The notes beneath the pieces are model-generated. The model saw nothing but the letters and a program-made list of their open reading frames with translations, made no database searches and had not been told where the DNA came from. Positions 1-7,594 of a stretch of 52,132 nt of DNA are shown one piece after another; the stretch's first letter is position 1, and each line of letters opens with the position of its first letter. Origin of the DNA: HGM13233 sp900762805 (lineage in GTDB: Bacteria; Bacillota; Clostridia; Oscillospirales; Ruminococcaceae); contig CALKMA010000040.1 in the NCBI GenBank assembly GCA_937993755.1, positions 1 to 52,132 of the forward strand. The letters run 5' to 3'. Position numbers and translations under genes: made by a program.

Positions 1-2
1 AA

Positions 3-55
3 GCTATGTCTTCTTTTATCCTTTTTTCAATTTGCGCAAGTTATTGTACCTTATC
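3..55. repeat. Left copy of a 53-bp terminal inverted repeat
   Basis: Positions 3-55 are identical to the reverse complement of 52080-52132, with the first mismatch at position 56. The repeat contains the palindrome TTGCGCAA (32-39) and no convincing gene. Two perfect inverted copies at the extreme ends of the window suggest that both ends run into the same multicopy element, or that the assembly stopped at a shared repeat. That interpretation is inferred; the identity is seen directly. Confidence 0.9.
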
Positions 56-232
56 CGTATGGCTTCTGACTGTCCTGCATTTTTCGCCGCGGGCGGCGGC
101 CCCGATCGGAGAGGGGACAGGCATCAGGCTTCATATTCGGCGCTGCTCTGCCTGCCGGAAGTGCTTTTCCTTCTGCGCCGCACACCGGCCGCCGGGAGAA
201 ATGTAAAATTTTACCAACAGCGACAAATGGTG

Positions 233-261
233 TTGACAATTGCTTGCCCAGCACATAAACT
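233..261 (+). promoter_or_regulatory. Sigma-A-type promoter of the lipoprotein gene
   Basis: A consensus -35 TTGACA (233-238) is followed after 17 bp by TAAACT (256-261), about 55 bp before the lipoprotein start. The -35 is perfect and the -10 matches 4 of 6. Positions 56-232 hold no supportable gene. Confidence 0.6.
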
Positions 262-316
262 ATTGTAGAAATCCTGTATTTAAGACTGCTTTCAAGTCCG
301 AGAGGGTGCTGAAAAA

Positions 317-1000
317 ATGAAGTGCTTTATGAAGAAACTGACAGCGGCGCTCACGCTGCTGGCTCTGTGCTGTCTGCTGTTCGCGGCCTGCGGCAGTGAC
401 CCGATCGACCCCGCGCCTGTCGATCCCGACCCTGCGCCTGTCGATCCCGATCCCGTCAAGCCCGATGAGCGGCTGGAGACGATGAAAAAGAATATTTCGG
501 CCATGCTGCCGGTGCTTGACGCCGCCGCGCGCACCGTCGCCGGCGGGAGCCTGACCTATTCGGGGTCCGACAGCTTCTGCTTCTGGGTGACGCTCTACAA
601 TTTCACATCGAATAACGCCGCCGGCTATACCGGCGTCACCACCCGGTCGGACGGCACGCTGGTCATTCCCAACAAGGCCATGACGGACTTTGCCTCCGCC
701 TGCTTCTCGTCCTTCAAGGGCTTCCCGGCTATGCCGGAGGGCTTCAATGCCGTACACTATGACGCCGAGGCCGACTGCTTCTATGTCAGCGCCGGCTCGC
801 TGGAGGTGGCCGCCACGACCGATGATTATGAGGTGTCGGGCGACTACTACAAGCTGACCGTCACGCTGCCCATCGGCGAGCAGCCGTATGTGCTGGCCGC
901 CGTGCTGGTCGATAATGTCAGCGGCTCGGATGTTTACCCCTACTCCATCCTGAGCCTCAAGCTGGTCAGCCGCGGCGACGGTGAGGGCGAGGGCGCGTAA
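317..1000 (+). CDS. Putative lipoprotein of unknown function
   Basis: This 227-residue secreted lipoprotein is of unrecognised family. Residues 1-24 form a lysine-containing, leucine/alanine-rich signal peptide ending in the lipobox LFAAC, so Cys25 would be lipidated and the protein anchored outside the membrane. A low-complexity linker follows (Asp-Pro-Ala-Pro-Val-Asp units, residues about 30-52), encoded by about two and a half copies of a 21-bp DNA repeat. The remaining 170 residues look globular, with several aromatic and glycine-rich beta-like stretches but no catalytic motif I can name. The start at 317 has GAGAGGG upstream; ATG 329 would also keep the signal peptide. It is monocistronic, with its own promoter and a shared terminator. 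Confidence 0.8.
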   Translation: MKCFMKKLTAALTLLALCCLLFAACGSDPIDPAPVDPDPAPVDPDPVKPDERLETMKKNISAMLPVLDAAARTVAGGSLTYSGSDSFCFWVTLYNFTSNNAAGYTGVTTRSDGTLVIPNKAMTDFASACFSSFKGFPAMPEGFNAVHYDAEADCFYVSAGSLEVAATTDDYEVSGDYYKLTVTLPIGEQPYVLAAVLVDNVSGSDVYPYSILSLKLVSRGDGEGEGA

Positions 1001-1060
1001 GACCGCCGCGGCCATCCCCGTGTTCGGCCGGGCCTTTCCGTCATTCGGATATCCAAAAGA

Positions 1061-1092
1061 GGCGGGGCTTCGCTGCTTAGCGAAGCCCCGCC
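1061..1092 (-). terminator. Bidirectional intrinsic terminator
   Basis: A perfect 14-bp GC-rich stem (1061-1074 with 1079-1092) has a GCTT loop. On the reverse strand it is followed by TCTTTT, fitting the M3 peptidase gene that ends at 1118. On the forward strand it is followed by a weaker CTTCTTA and could also end the lipoprotein transcript. Confidence 0.85.
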
Positions 1093-1117
1093 CTTCTTAT
1101 ACTGCTTCAGCCGGAGC

Positions 1118-2815
1118 CTACAGCCGGTCGTGCGCCTCGTCATAGTCGCGCACCGTCCGGCAGACGCTCTCCAGCGTGCCCTTTTCAAAGGGACTGTCGA
1201 AGCCGCCGGCTTCCACCAGACCGGTGAAGGGCAGCGTGCCGCCGCGCCGCAGAAAGGCATAGTAGTGCGTCCACGCCTCGTTCCAGTCGCGCTGCGACAG
1301 CGCAAAGACCTCAAGCGAGATGGTCTGCGCCAGGCAGTAGTCGATATAGTAGAAGGGGTAGAGATAGATGTGCTGCTGCCTTTGCCAGCCGTGGCCGAGG
1401 GCAAAGAAGGGGATGCCGTCGAAATCCATATAGGGCCGGTATTGCCCTTCAAGCGCCAGCCACGCCTCGTGCCGCTCGGCGGGGGTGTATTCGGGGTGGG
1501 CGTATACAACGTGCTGGAATTCATCGACCAGACAGCCGTAGGGGAGGAAGAACAGAGCGTCTTCCAGATGGCAGAGCTTGGCCTCGCCGGTACGGTCGCC
1601 GTAGAAGCTGTCGAGCCACGGCCACGCGAGAAATTCCATCGACATCGAATGGCACTCGGCGCTTTCCATGGTGGGGCAGCGCAGCGTGTAAGGGATCGAC
1701 GGGTCGCGTGAGGCGACATAGTCGGCAAAGGCGTGGCCGCCCTCATGGGTAAAAACCTCGACATCGCCGGCCGTGCCGTTGAAGTTGCTGAAGATAAAGG
1801 GAGCCTTGTAGCGCGGGATGCTGGTGCAGTAGCCGCCCGGCGCCTTGCCTTCGGTGGCGATGAGGCTGAACAGGTCGCTGCCGGCCATGAAATCGATGAA
1901 TTCGCGCGTTTCCGGGCACATCTTGCGGTAGAGCTCGATACCGGCGGCGCGGGTGTCGGCAAAGCTGCCGGCCGGCTTGGGGTTGCCTGTCGGGAACATC
2001 ATGGTGTCATCCATGAACTTGAGCCGATCGACGCCGATGCGCGCGGTCTGCTTCCTTTTAAGCTCGCACACCAGCGGAACGACATGCTTTTTGACCTCGT
2101 CGCGGAAGACGGAAACCATCTTCTGATCGTAGCAGTTACGGCCCATGCGCAGATAGCCCAGCTCGATGTAGCTTTCAAAGCCGAGCCGATGCGCCATCTC
2201 GGTGCGCACCCTGACCAGGTCGTCAAAGATGCGGTCGAATTCGGCCTCGTGTTCCATATAGAAGCTGCTTTCGGCGCAGCAGGCGGCGCGGCGGTGGGCG
2301 CGGTCGGGGTGGATCTTGTGGGGGCCAAGCTGAGCCAGCGTTACCGTTTCGCCCATGAAGTCGATGTGCGCGCTGGCGCACAGCTTCTGATATTCATGGG
2401 TCAGGCGGCTCTCCTGCGCCAGCAGCTCGACGGTGTCGGGCGAGGAGGTGCGCACGGCGATGCGGGCGTTGGTGAACAGCACCTGCGGATAGCGCTTTTC
2501 GGCCTCGGCGCAGTGGGGCGAGGCCAGCACGGCGCGCATAAAGGCGTTGGCGGCCTCCCGAACGGCCGGTATCGCGCCGTTGAGGTATTCGACCTCGTCG
2601 TTATAGAACGGATCCCGTGTATCAATGGTATTGCGGATCTCGGCGAGGGAGCAGTCGGAATCAAGGTCGGCCTGCAGGGCGTCGGCGCTCCGCAGCAGCT
2701 CGCACAGCTCATCGGCCGTGGCCGCCTTTTCGGCCGCCGCCTTCAATTCCCCGTAGCGGCGCACGGCGGTGCCGCAGTCGGGGCGGCGATAAACATAGTT
2801 TTCAAATGTCAGCAT
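1118..2815 (-). CDS. M3 family oligoendopeptidase (first copy)
   Basis: This is a 565-residue cytoplasmic zinc metallopeptidase of family M3 (oligoendopeptidase F-like), expected to trim short peptides. The zinc-binding, catalytic HEGGH motif lies near residues 356-360, and the downstream helix with the third metal ligand is visible as MESAECHSMSMEFL. Length is normal for the family and there is no signal peptide. The start at 2815 is preceded by a weak AAAGG. It is transcribed alone, divergently from the hydrogenase operon. A paralogue sharing blocks such as FIFSNFNGT lies just beyond that operon at 11542, so the two copies bracket the hydrogenase genes. The exact peptide substrate is unknown. 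Confidence 0.93.
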   Translation of the reverse strand: MLTFENYVYRRPDCGTAVRRYGELKAAAEKAATADELCELLRSADALQADLDSDCSLAEIRNTIDTRDPFYNDEVEYLNGAIPAVREAANAFMRAVLASPHCAEAEKRYPQVLFTNARIAVRTSSPDTVELLAQESRLTHEYQKLCASAHIDFMGETVTLAQLGPHKIHPDRAHRRAACCAESSFYMEHEAEFDRIFDDLVRVRTEMAHRLGFESYIELGYLRMGRNCYDQKMVSVFRDEVKKHVVPLVCELKRKQTARIGVDRLKFMDDTMMFPTGNPKPAGSFADTRAAGIELYRKMCPETREFIDFMAGSDLFSLIATEGKAPGGYCTSIPRYKAPFIFSNFNGTAGDVEVFTHEGGHAFADYVASRDPSIPYTLRCPTMESAECHSMSMEFLAWPWLDSFYGDRTGEAKLCHLEDALFFLPYGCLVDEFQHVVYAHPEYTPAERHEAWLALEGQYRPYMDFDGIPFFALGHGWQRQQHIYLYPFYYIDYCLAQTISLEVFALSQRDWNEAWTHYYAFLRRGGTLPFTGLVEAGGFDSPFEKGTLESVCRTVRDYDEAHDRL

Positions 2816-2854
2816 GGGTCTGCCTTTCTGTATCTTCTATAAAAATCCGACCTT

Positions 2855-2883
2855 ATTATAAAGCCCGGCGCGGATTTTTGCAA
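2855..2883 (-). promoter_or_regulatory. Promoter of the first M3 peptidase gene
   Basis: Read on the reverse strand, TTGCAA (2883-2878) is followed after 17 bp by a perfect TATAAT (2860-2855), about 40 bp upstream of the peptidase start. The same TTGCAA -35 recurs at four other promoters in this window. Confidence 0.75.
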
Positions 2884-2943
2884 CTTGCGGCATACTTTTT
2901 TGGAAAAAATGATGAAAAAGGATAGATTTTAATGAGGCAGGTA

Positions 2944-2952
2944 TGCTATAAT
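2944..2952 (+). promoter_or_regulatory. Extended -10 promoter of the hydrogenase operon
   Basis: TGCTATAAT is an extended -10 element with a perfect TATAAT at 2947-2952. The sequence 17 bp upstream (AGATTT) is a poor -35, as is common for extended -10 promoters. Transcription would start near 2959, giving a leader of about 65 nt before the first gene. Confidence 0.6.
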
Positions 2953-3025
2953 AAATAAACATGTTACAGATTGCGCACGAAACGATCTGCATGGCAAATT
3001 TCTATTTCATTTTCGGAGGTAATCA

Positions 3026-3511
3026 ATGGCTGCCACGGTAAAGTTTAACGGCACCGCCGAGCAGGAGCAACAGCTCAAACAGGTGATAGAGGAGCATAAG
3101 GACCATGAAGGCTCGCTGATGCAGGTACTGCAGCTGGCGCAGGGCATCTACGGGTATCTGCCCATCGAGGTACAGAAGATGGTCGCGGACGGCCTTGGCG
3201 TGCCCCTCTCGGAGGTCTACGGTGTCGCCACTTTCTACGCCCAGTTCACGCTGTTCCCGAAAGGAAAAAATCAGATATCGGTCTGCCTCGGCACCGCTTG
3301 CTATGTCAAGGGGTCGGGCAAGATCCATGAGCGGCTCGAAAAAGCGCTCGGCATCAAGAGCGGTGAATGCACGCCTGACGGCAAGTTCTCGCTCGACGCC
3401 TGCCGCTGCATCGGCGCCTGCGGCCTTGCCCCCGTGCTCACCGTCAACGGCGACGTCTACGGCCGTCTGACCGAGGACGATGTTGACGGCATCCTGGCCA
3501 AGTATCAATAA
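3026..3511 (+). CDS. hndA: NuoE-like [2Fe-2S] subunit of a bifurcating hydrogenase
   Basis: This 161-residue protein of the 24-kDa NuoE/HndA/HydC family transfers electrons within a soluble NAD-linked [FeFe] hydrogenase. The N-terminal helical region (about 1-75) contains the family block GVATFYAQF. The thioredoxin-like C-terminal half carries four cysteines, in CLGTAC and CRCIGAC, that bind one [2Fe-2S] cluster. The start follows a strong GGAGG. It is the first gene of a ten-gene operon. The catalytic partner genes of the same complex sit about 3.7 kb downstream, separated from it by six regulatory-looking genes. The family is certain; the bifurcating role is inferred from the HndA-D set. 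Confidence 0.93.
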   Translation: MAATVKFNGTAEQEQQLKQVIEEHKDHEGSLMQVLQLAQGIYGYLPIEVQKMVADGLGVPLSEVYGVATFYAQFTLFPKGKNQISVCLGTACYVKGSGKIHERLEKALGIKSGECTPDGKFSLDACRCIGACGLAPVLTVNGDVYGRLTEDDVDGILAKYQ

Positions 3512-3538
3512 AACAGGCCCCATTGTCAAGGAGGGACC

Positions 3539-3895
3539 ATGAAGATCAGAGAAGTCAGCGAGCTGCTGGACGCCCGCGTGCTCTGCCGCGGCGACCTGCT
3601 GGATACCGAGGTGTATTCGGCCTGCGGCAGCGATATGATGAGCGACGTTCTGGCCTATGTCAAGGATCAGGCGGTGCTGCTCACGGGACTTGTCAATCCG
3701 CAGGTGGTGCGCACCTGCGAGATGATGGATATGTGCTGCGTTGTGTTCGTTCGGAGCAAGCTGCCCACCGACGAGATGGTGACGCTTGCCGACCGGCTGG
3801 GCATTGTGGTGCTGGCTACCGAAATGAGGATGTACGAGGCCTGCGGGAGACTCTATTCCGGCGGACTCAACCCCAACGGTGCCGTTCATGAGTGA
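3539..3895 (+). CDS. DRTGG domain protein (first copy)
   Basis: This 118-residue single-domain protein resembles DRTGG domains, which occur with CBS domains and in HPr kinase and phosphotransacetylase N-termini and are thought to bind small ligands. Here the domain stands alone, with no membrane segment. Visible features are the opening MKIREVSELLDARVLC and the hydrophobic beta-strand VVFVRS. It starts 27 bp after hndA with GGAGG upstream and overlaps the next gene by eight bases. A second, diverged copy lies at 5602. Its role is unproven; conserved linkage to hydrogenase genes in Clostridia suggests ligand or redox sensing. Confidence 0.8.
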   Translation: MKIREVSELLDARVLCRGDLLDTEVYSACGSDMMSDVLAYVKDQAVLLTGLVNPQVVRTCEMMDMCCVVFVRSKLPTDEMVTLADRLGIVVLATEMRMYEACGRLYSGGLNPNGAVHE

Positions 3896-4319
3896 GCCTC
3901 TGCTGAAGCTGCATTTCGATATCGACGGCGAAAACTTCACCTCCGCGGGCGAGGCTTCGGTGCGCGTCAAGAAAAAGCTCCGTCAGCTCCAGTTCCCGCC
4001 CGATTTTATCCGCCGCGTGTCGATCGCTATGTACGAGGCCGAGATCAACGCTGTCATCCATGCCGGCGGCGGCGAGGCCGATATAACAGTTGAAGAAAAC
4101 AGGGTCACGGTGGTCATGCGCGACAGCGGCCCCGGCATTGCGGATATCCCGCTCGCCATGAAGGAGGGCTATTCCACCGCACCGGACAATATCCGTTCTC
4201 TCGGCTTCGGGGCCGGCATGGGCCTGCCCAACATGAAGCGCTATTCCGACAAAATGGAGGTCCGGTCCGAGGTGGGTGTCGGCACGGTCATCGCCATGGA
4301 GTTTATTCTGGAGCCATGA
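3888..4319 (+). CDS. ATP-binding protein, RsbW/anti-sigma-like HATPase
   Basis: This 143-residue stand-alone GHKL ATPase domain resembles anti-sigma factor kinases such as RsbW and SpoIIAB. The N box appears as AMYEAEINAVIHA with its Mg-chelating asparagine. The G1 box is DSGPGIAD and a G2-like glycine-rich lid is GFGAGMGLPNMKR. No sensor or dimerisation domain is present, so the protein must receive its signal from a partner. I chose ATG 3888, inside the end of the preceding gene, over an upstream GTG at 3879. It overlaps the next gene by ATGA. A distinct HATPase lies later in the operon (6653). Phosphorylation targets are unknown. Confidence 0.85.
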   Translation: MSEPLLKLHFDIDGENFTSAGEASVRVKKKLRQLQFPPDFIRRVSIAMYEAEINAVIHAGGGEADITVEENRVTVVMRDSGPGIADIPLAMKEGYSTAPDNIRSLGFGAGMGLPNMKRYSDKMEVRSEVGVGTVIAMEFILEP

Positions 4320-5605
4320 ACGACTACAAGCATTCTGTGACGCTCGACGTTTCCAAATGCAAGGGCTGTACCAACTGCCTCAAGCGCTGCCCGACCGAGG
4401 CCATCCGCATCCGCGACGGCCGCGCTGTTATCAATGCCGCTCGCTGCATCGACTGCGGCGAGTGCATCCGCCTGTGTCCGCACAAGGCCAAAAAGGCAGC
4501 CAGCGACCTGTTCGACCCCGATATGCGCCGCTTCAAGTGGAAGATCGCGCTGCCGGCGCCGGCGCTCTACGGCCAGTTTGATAACCTTGAGGATATCGAT
4601 TATGTGCTTCAGGGCCTGCTCGATTTCGGCTTTGATGATATCTTTGAGGTGTCGCGCGCCGCCGAGCTGGTTTCCGGCTATACGCGGCGCTATCTCAAGC
4701 AGCCGGGGCTGCGCCGGCCGGTCATCAGCTCGGCCTGTCCCGTCGTCAACCGTCTCATCCGGCTGCGTTACCCGTCGCTGTGCGGCCATGTGCTGTCGCT
4801 TGCGCCGCCGGTCGATATTGCGGCCATGCAGGCCCGCGCCCGCGCGCTCAGCGACCATCCCGGCCTGCGCAGCGAGGATATCGGCGTCTGCTTCATTTCG
4901 CCCTGCCCAGGCAAGGTGTCCTATGTCAAAAACGGCTTTTCCCGCGGTGTTGACTGCGTCGTTTCGATGCGGGATATGTATTTTTCGCTGCTGCCGCTCA
5001 TCAAGCGCATCAGCAATCCGCTGCCCCTCTCCCAGTCGGGCATGATCGGGGTCAGCTGGGCCGCCGTCGGCGGTGAATCGACCGCCATCTTCAACGATAA
5101 GTATCTGGCGGCCGACGGTATCGAAAACGTTATCCGCGTGCTCGACGAGATCGACAACGGTTCTTTTCACGACATTGAATTCGTGGAGCTGAACGCCTGC
5201 GCCGGCGGCTGTGTCGGCGGGGTTATGACAGTCGAAAACCCGTATATCGCCAAGGCCCGCTTGCAGACGCTCAAGCGCTATATGCCGGTCTCCTGCAATT
5301 GGGAATACAAGCTGGATGAGGACGAAAGCTACATCCCAGACAGCTACCGCACGCCGGAGCTGACGTACATATCGGCCGCCCCGCTGGCAGCCGACCGCGC
5401 CGCCGCGCTGCGGATGCTCGCCGAAATGGAGGAGCTGACCGACCGGCTGCCCAGCCTTGACTGCGGCTCCTGCGGCGCCCCCTCCTGCCGCGCCTTTGCC
5501 GAGGACGTCGTCACCGGCGAGGCCGTTGAAAATGAGTGCGTCGTGCGGATGCGGGAGCTTTTGAACGTCTATATCAGCCAACAGAAGGAGGAACAGCCGA
5601 CATGA
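4316..5605 (+). CDS. H-cluster sensor-like [Fe-S] protein (hydrogenase C-terminal domain)
   Basis: This 429-residue protein resembles putative sensory [FeFe] hydrogenases. Order of parts: two [4Fe-4S] ferredoxin motifs (CKGCTNCLKRCP and CIDCGECIRLCP, residues about 14-60); an iron-hydrogenase large-subunit domain (about 75-350); and a C-terminal Fe-S motif DCGSCGAPSC (about 385-400). The three H-cluster loops are present but altered: SSACP where the catalytic subunit of this operon has TSCSPGW, ISPCPGK for MPCTAKK, and ELNACAGGC for EVMCCPGGC. Such proteins are thought to sense hydrogen or redox state rather than turn over hydrogen at scale. It shares ATGA overlaps with both neighbours. No PAS domain is seen. 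Confidence 0.85.
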   Translation: MNDYKHSVTLDVSKCKGCTNCLKRCPTEAIRIRDGRAVINAARCIDCGECIRLCPHKAKKAASDLFDPDMRRFKWKIALPAPALYGQFDNLEDIDYVLQGLLDFGFDDIFEVSRAAELVSGYTRRYLKQPGLRRPVISSACPVVNRLIRLRYPSLCGHVLSLAPPVDIAAMQARARALSDHPGLRSEDIGVCFISPCPGKVSYVKNGFSRGVDCVVSMRDMYFSLLPLIKRISNPLPLSQSGMIGVSWAAVGGESTAIFNDKYLAADGIENVIRVLDEIDNGSFHDIEFVELNACAGGCVGGVMTVENPYIAKARLQTLKRYMPVSCNWEYKLDEDESYIPDSYRTPELTYISAAPLAADRAAALRMLAEMEELTDRLPSLDCGSCGAPSCRAFAEDVVTGEAVENECVVRMRELLNVYISQQKEEQPT

Positions 5606-5928
5606 CCGTCGAACAGCTTGCCGGCCGCCTGAGCCTTGAGCCTGTCGCCCTGTGCGACGGCGGCGCCGAGATCACCGGCGGCTACACCGGCGACCTGCTG
5701 AGCTATGTCATGGGCCGCCTGTCGGCCGGCGACGCCTGGGTCACCATCATGGTCAATGCCAATGTTGTGGCCGTGGCCTCTCTGGGCGACGCCGCCTGCG
5801 TCATTGTGGCCGACAACAGCGAGATCCCGGAGGAGGTGGTCTCGCTGGCGAGGAGCAAGGGCGTCAATATGCTGCGCGGGGCCGCAACGGCCTTTGAGCT
5901 GTGCGCGCAGATCGCGGCGCTGCTATGA
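5602..5928 (+). CDS. DRTGG domain protein (second copy)
   Basis: This 108-residue stand-alone DRTGG-like protein is the diverged paralogue of the one at 3539. It opens MTVEQLAGRLSLEP, includes TGGYTGDLLSYVMGR where DRTGG proteins carry the motif that names them, and ends with a helix rich in alanine and leucine. ATG 5602 has AAGGAGG eleven bases upstream and overlaps the preceding stop as ATGA; the following PHP gene overlaps its own stop in the same way. Translational coupling suggests fixed stoichiometry with the sensor-like protein and the phosphoesterase. Its ligand is unknown. Confidence 0.8.
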   Translation: MTVEQLAGRLSLEPVALCDGGAEITGGYTGDLLSYVMGRLSAGDAWVTIMVNANVVAVASLGDAACVIVADNSEIPEEVVSLARSKGVNMLRGAATAFELCAQIAALL

Positions 5929-6656
5929 AGCTCTATTATGACCTGCACATCCACTCCTGTCTCTCCCCCTGCGGGGAGGACGATATGACGCCCGCCAACA
6001 TCGCAGGCATGGCACAGCTGTGCGGGCTGGAGCTGATAGCGCTTACCGATCACAATTCTACCAGAAACTGTCCCGCGTTTTTTGCCGAATGCCGGCGGCG
6101 GGGCATCATACCGGTGGCCGGCTGCGAGCTGACCACTGCGGAGGATATCCATATCATCTGTCTCTTTCCCGGTCTGACCGAGGCCGCCGCCTTTGGCGGT
6201 GCCCTGCAGCGGCACCGAATACTGATCCCCAACCGGGCCGATATTTTTGGCCGGCAGCTGATCTACGACGAGCACGACCGGCCGGCCGGCTCCGAGGAGC
6301 ATCTGCTCATCAACGCCACCGATCTGCCGCTGGAGGAGGCCTGCACCTTTGCACGGCGCTTCGGCGCGGCCGTCTATCCGGCACACGTCGATCGCGAGGC
6401 CAACGGCATCATCGCCGTGCTCGGCGATCTGCCGCCCCGGCCGTCCTTTGGCGCTGCCGAATACAACCTGCCGGAGAATGCCGGCCCCTATCGGGCGCGC
6501 TATCCGCGGCTGGCGGGGATGCGCACGGTGGTCGGCTCCGATGCCCACCGGCTCGACGCGCTGCGCGACGCCGAAAACCGGCTGGAGCTGTCGGGGCAGG
6601 ATGAGGCCGGGCTGACAGCCGCCCTGATACGGCTGCTGAACGGGGAGGAAACATGA
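5925..6656 (+). CDS. PHP domain metal-dependent phosphoesterase
   Basis: This 243-residue single-domain PHP protein is expected to bind two or three divalent metals and cleave a phosphoester. Metal-binding motifs occur in the usual order: DLHIHSCLSP at the N-terminus, LTDHNS near residue 46, GCELTT near residue 67, PAHVDR in the middle, and GSDAHR near residue 206. There is no polymerase or histidinol-phosphatase extension, so the substrate cannot be named. ATG 5925 overlaps the DRTGG stop. Beside two HATPases, a protein or small-molecule phosphatase role is attractive but inferred. Confidence 0.88.
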   Translation: MKLYYDLHIHSCLSPCGEDDMTPANIAGMAQLCGLELIALTDHNSTRNCPAFFAECRRRGIIPVAGCELTTAEDIHIICLFPGLTEAAAFGGALQRHRILIPNRADIFGRQLIYDEHDRPAGSEEHLLINATDLPLEEACTFARRFGAAVYPAHVDREANGIIAVLGDLPPRPSFGAAEYNLPENAGPYRARYPRLAGMRTVVGSDAHRLDALRDAENRLELSGQDEAGLTAALIRLLNGEET

Positions 6657-7189
6657 AAGAGCTGTCCCTCAACATATTGGATATCGCAAACAACTCGGTG
6701 AAGGCCGGCGCGACGCTGCTGGAGATCACCGTTATACAGCAGGAGGGCCGGATGACCGTTTCGGTCAAGGATGACGGCTGCGGCATGAGCGCCGAGCAGG
6801 TCAGCCGGCTGTCCGACCCGTTTTATACGACACGCACTACCCGCAAGGTGGGGCTGGGCATCCCCTTTCTCAAGCTGGCGGCCGAGCAGGCCGGCGGCGG
6901 GGTGACGGTGACGTCGGTCCCTGCGGGCGGGGACGGCCCCCACGGCACCACCGTGACGGCGTGCTTCGATATGAACAACATCGACTGCACGCCGCTGGGG
7001 GATATTGTGGAGACGGTCGTCACGCTGATACAAGGCAGTCCCGATATGGATCTTGTTTTTTGCCATATCGTTGACGATAAGCAGATACGGCTCGATACGC
7101 GCGAGCTGCGGAGCGTTCTTGGCGACGTTTCGCTGGCCTCTTACGAGGTGCTGGCGTGGATAAGAGAGTATCTTCACGAACAATATTGA
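6653..7189 (+). CDS. HATPase domain protein (second copy)
   Basis: This 178-residue GHKL ATPase domain has N box LDIANNSVKAGA, G1 box DDGCGM, an FYTTRTTRKVGLG segment typical of histidine-kinase lids, and a G2-like GTTVTACF. The last 55 residues form a separate hydrophobic/helical tail (from about GDIVETVVTLIQ). No phosphoacceptor histidine or sensor domain is visible, so it resembles the catalytic half of a split kinase. It overlaps the PHP gene by ATGA and precedes the HndB-type subunit by 16 bp. With the 3888 protein it makes two unlike HATPases in one operon. Confidence 0.85.
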   Translation: MKELSLNILDIANNSVKAGATLLEITVIQQEGRMTVSVKDDGCGMSAEQVSRLSDPFYTTRTTRKVGLGIPFLKLAAEQAGGGVTVTSVPAGGDGPHGTTVTACFDMNNIDCTPLGDIVETVVTLIQGSPDMDLVFCHIVDDKQIRLDTRELRSVLGDVSLASYEVLAWIREYLHEQY

Positions 7190-7205
7190 AAGAAAGGTCG
7201 TTAGT

Positions 7206-7577
7206 ATGAAATCACTCAAAGAATTGGCCGAGATCCGCGAAAAGGCGCGCGACAGGGTTGCTCTGCGCGAGGAATCGCCCGACAATATCCGCGTCGTCGT
7301 GGGCATGGCGACCTGCGGCATCGCCGCCGGCGCCCGCCCCGTCCTCAACGCCTTTGTGGAGGAAGTCAACCGCGAGGGGCTGAGCGAGAAGGTCATGGTC
7401 ACACAGACCGGCTGCATCGGCATCTGCCAGTATGAGCCCATCGTGGAGGTTGTCCAGCCCGGTAAGGACAAGGTCACCTACGTCAAGATGACGGCCGACC
7501 GCGCCAAGCGCGTCGTGGCCGAGCATCTGAAGGGCGGCAGGGTTGTCGTGGAATATACCATCGGAAATATCGGTTGA
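7206..7577 (+). CDS. hndB: Thioredoxin-like [2Fe-2S] ferredoxin subunit (HndB type)
   Basis: This 123-residue protein matches the small HndB-like [2Fe-2S] subunits of NAD(P)-linked [FeFe] hydrogenases. A helical N-terminus (about 1-28) is followed by a thioredoxin-fold domain with cysteines in GMATCGIAAG and TGCIGICQYEP. AAAGAAAGG lies upstream, and the next gene begins 17 bp after the stop. It likely relays electrons among the NuoF-like and hydrogenase subunits; the exact route in four-subunit enzymes is family knowledge, not visible here. Confidence 0.88.
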   Translation: MKSLKELAEIREKARDRVALREESPDNIRVVVGMATCGIAAGARPVLNAFVEEVNREGLSEKVMVTQTGCIGICQYEPIVEVVQPGKDKVTYVKMTADRAKRVVAEHLKGGRVVVEYTIGNIG

Positions 7578-7594
7578 AGGAGTAACAAAAAGCT

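Noticed and set aside
406..459. Short tandem repeat as a possible CRISPR or minisatellite
   Set aside because: Only about two and a half 21-bp units inside a coding linker; explained by Asp-Pro-Ala-Pro repeats in the lipoprotein.
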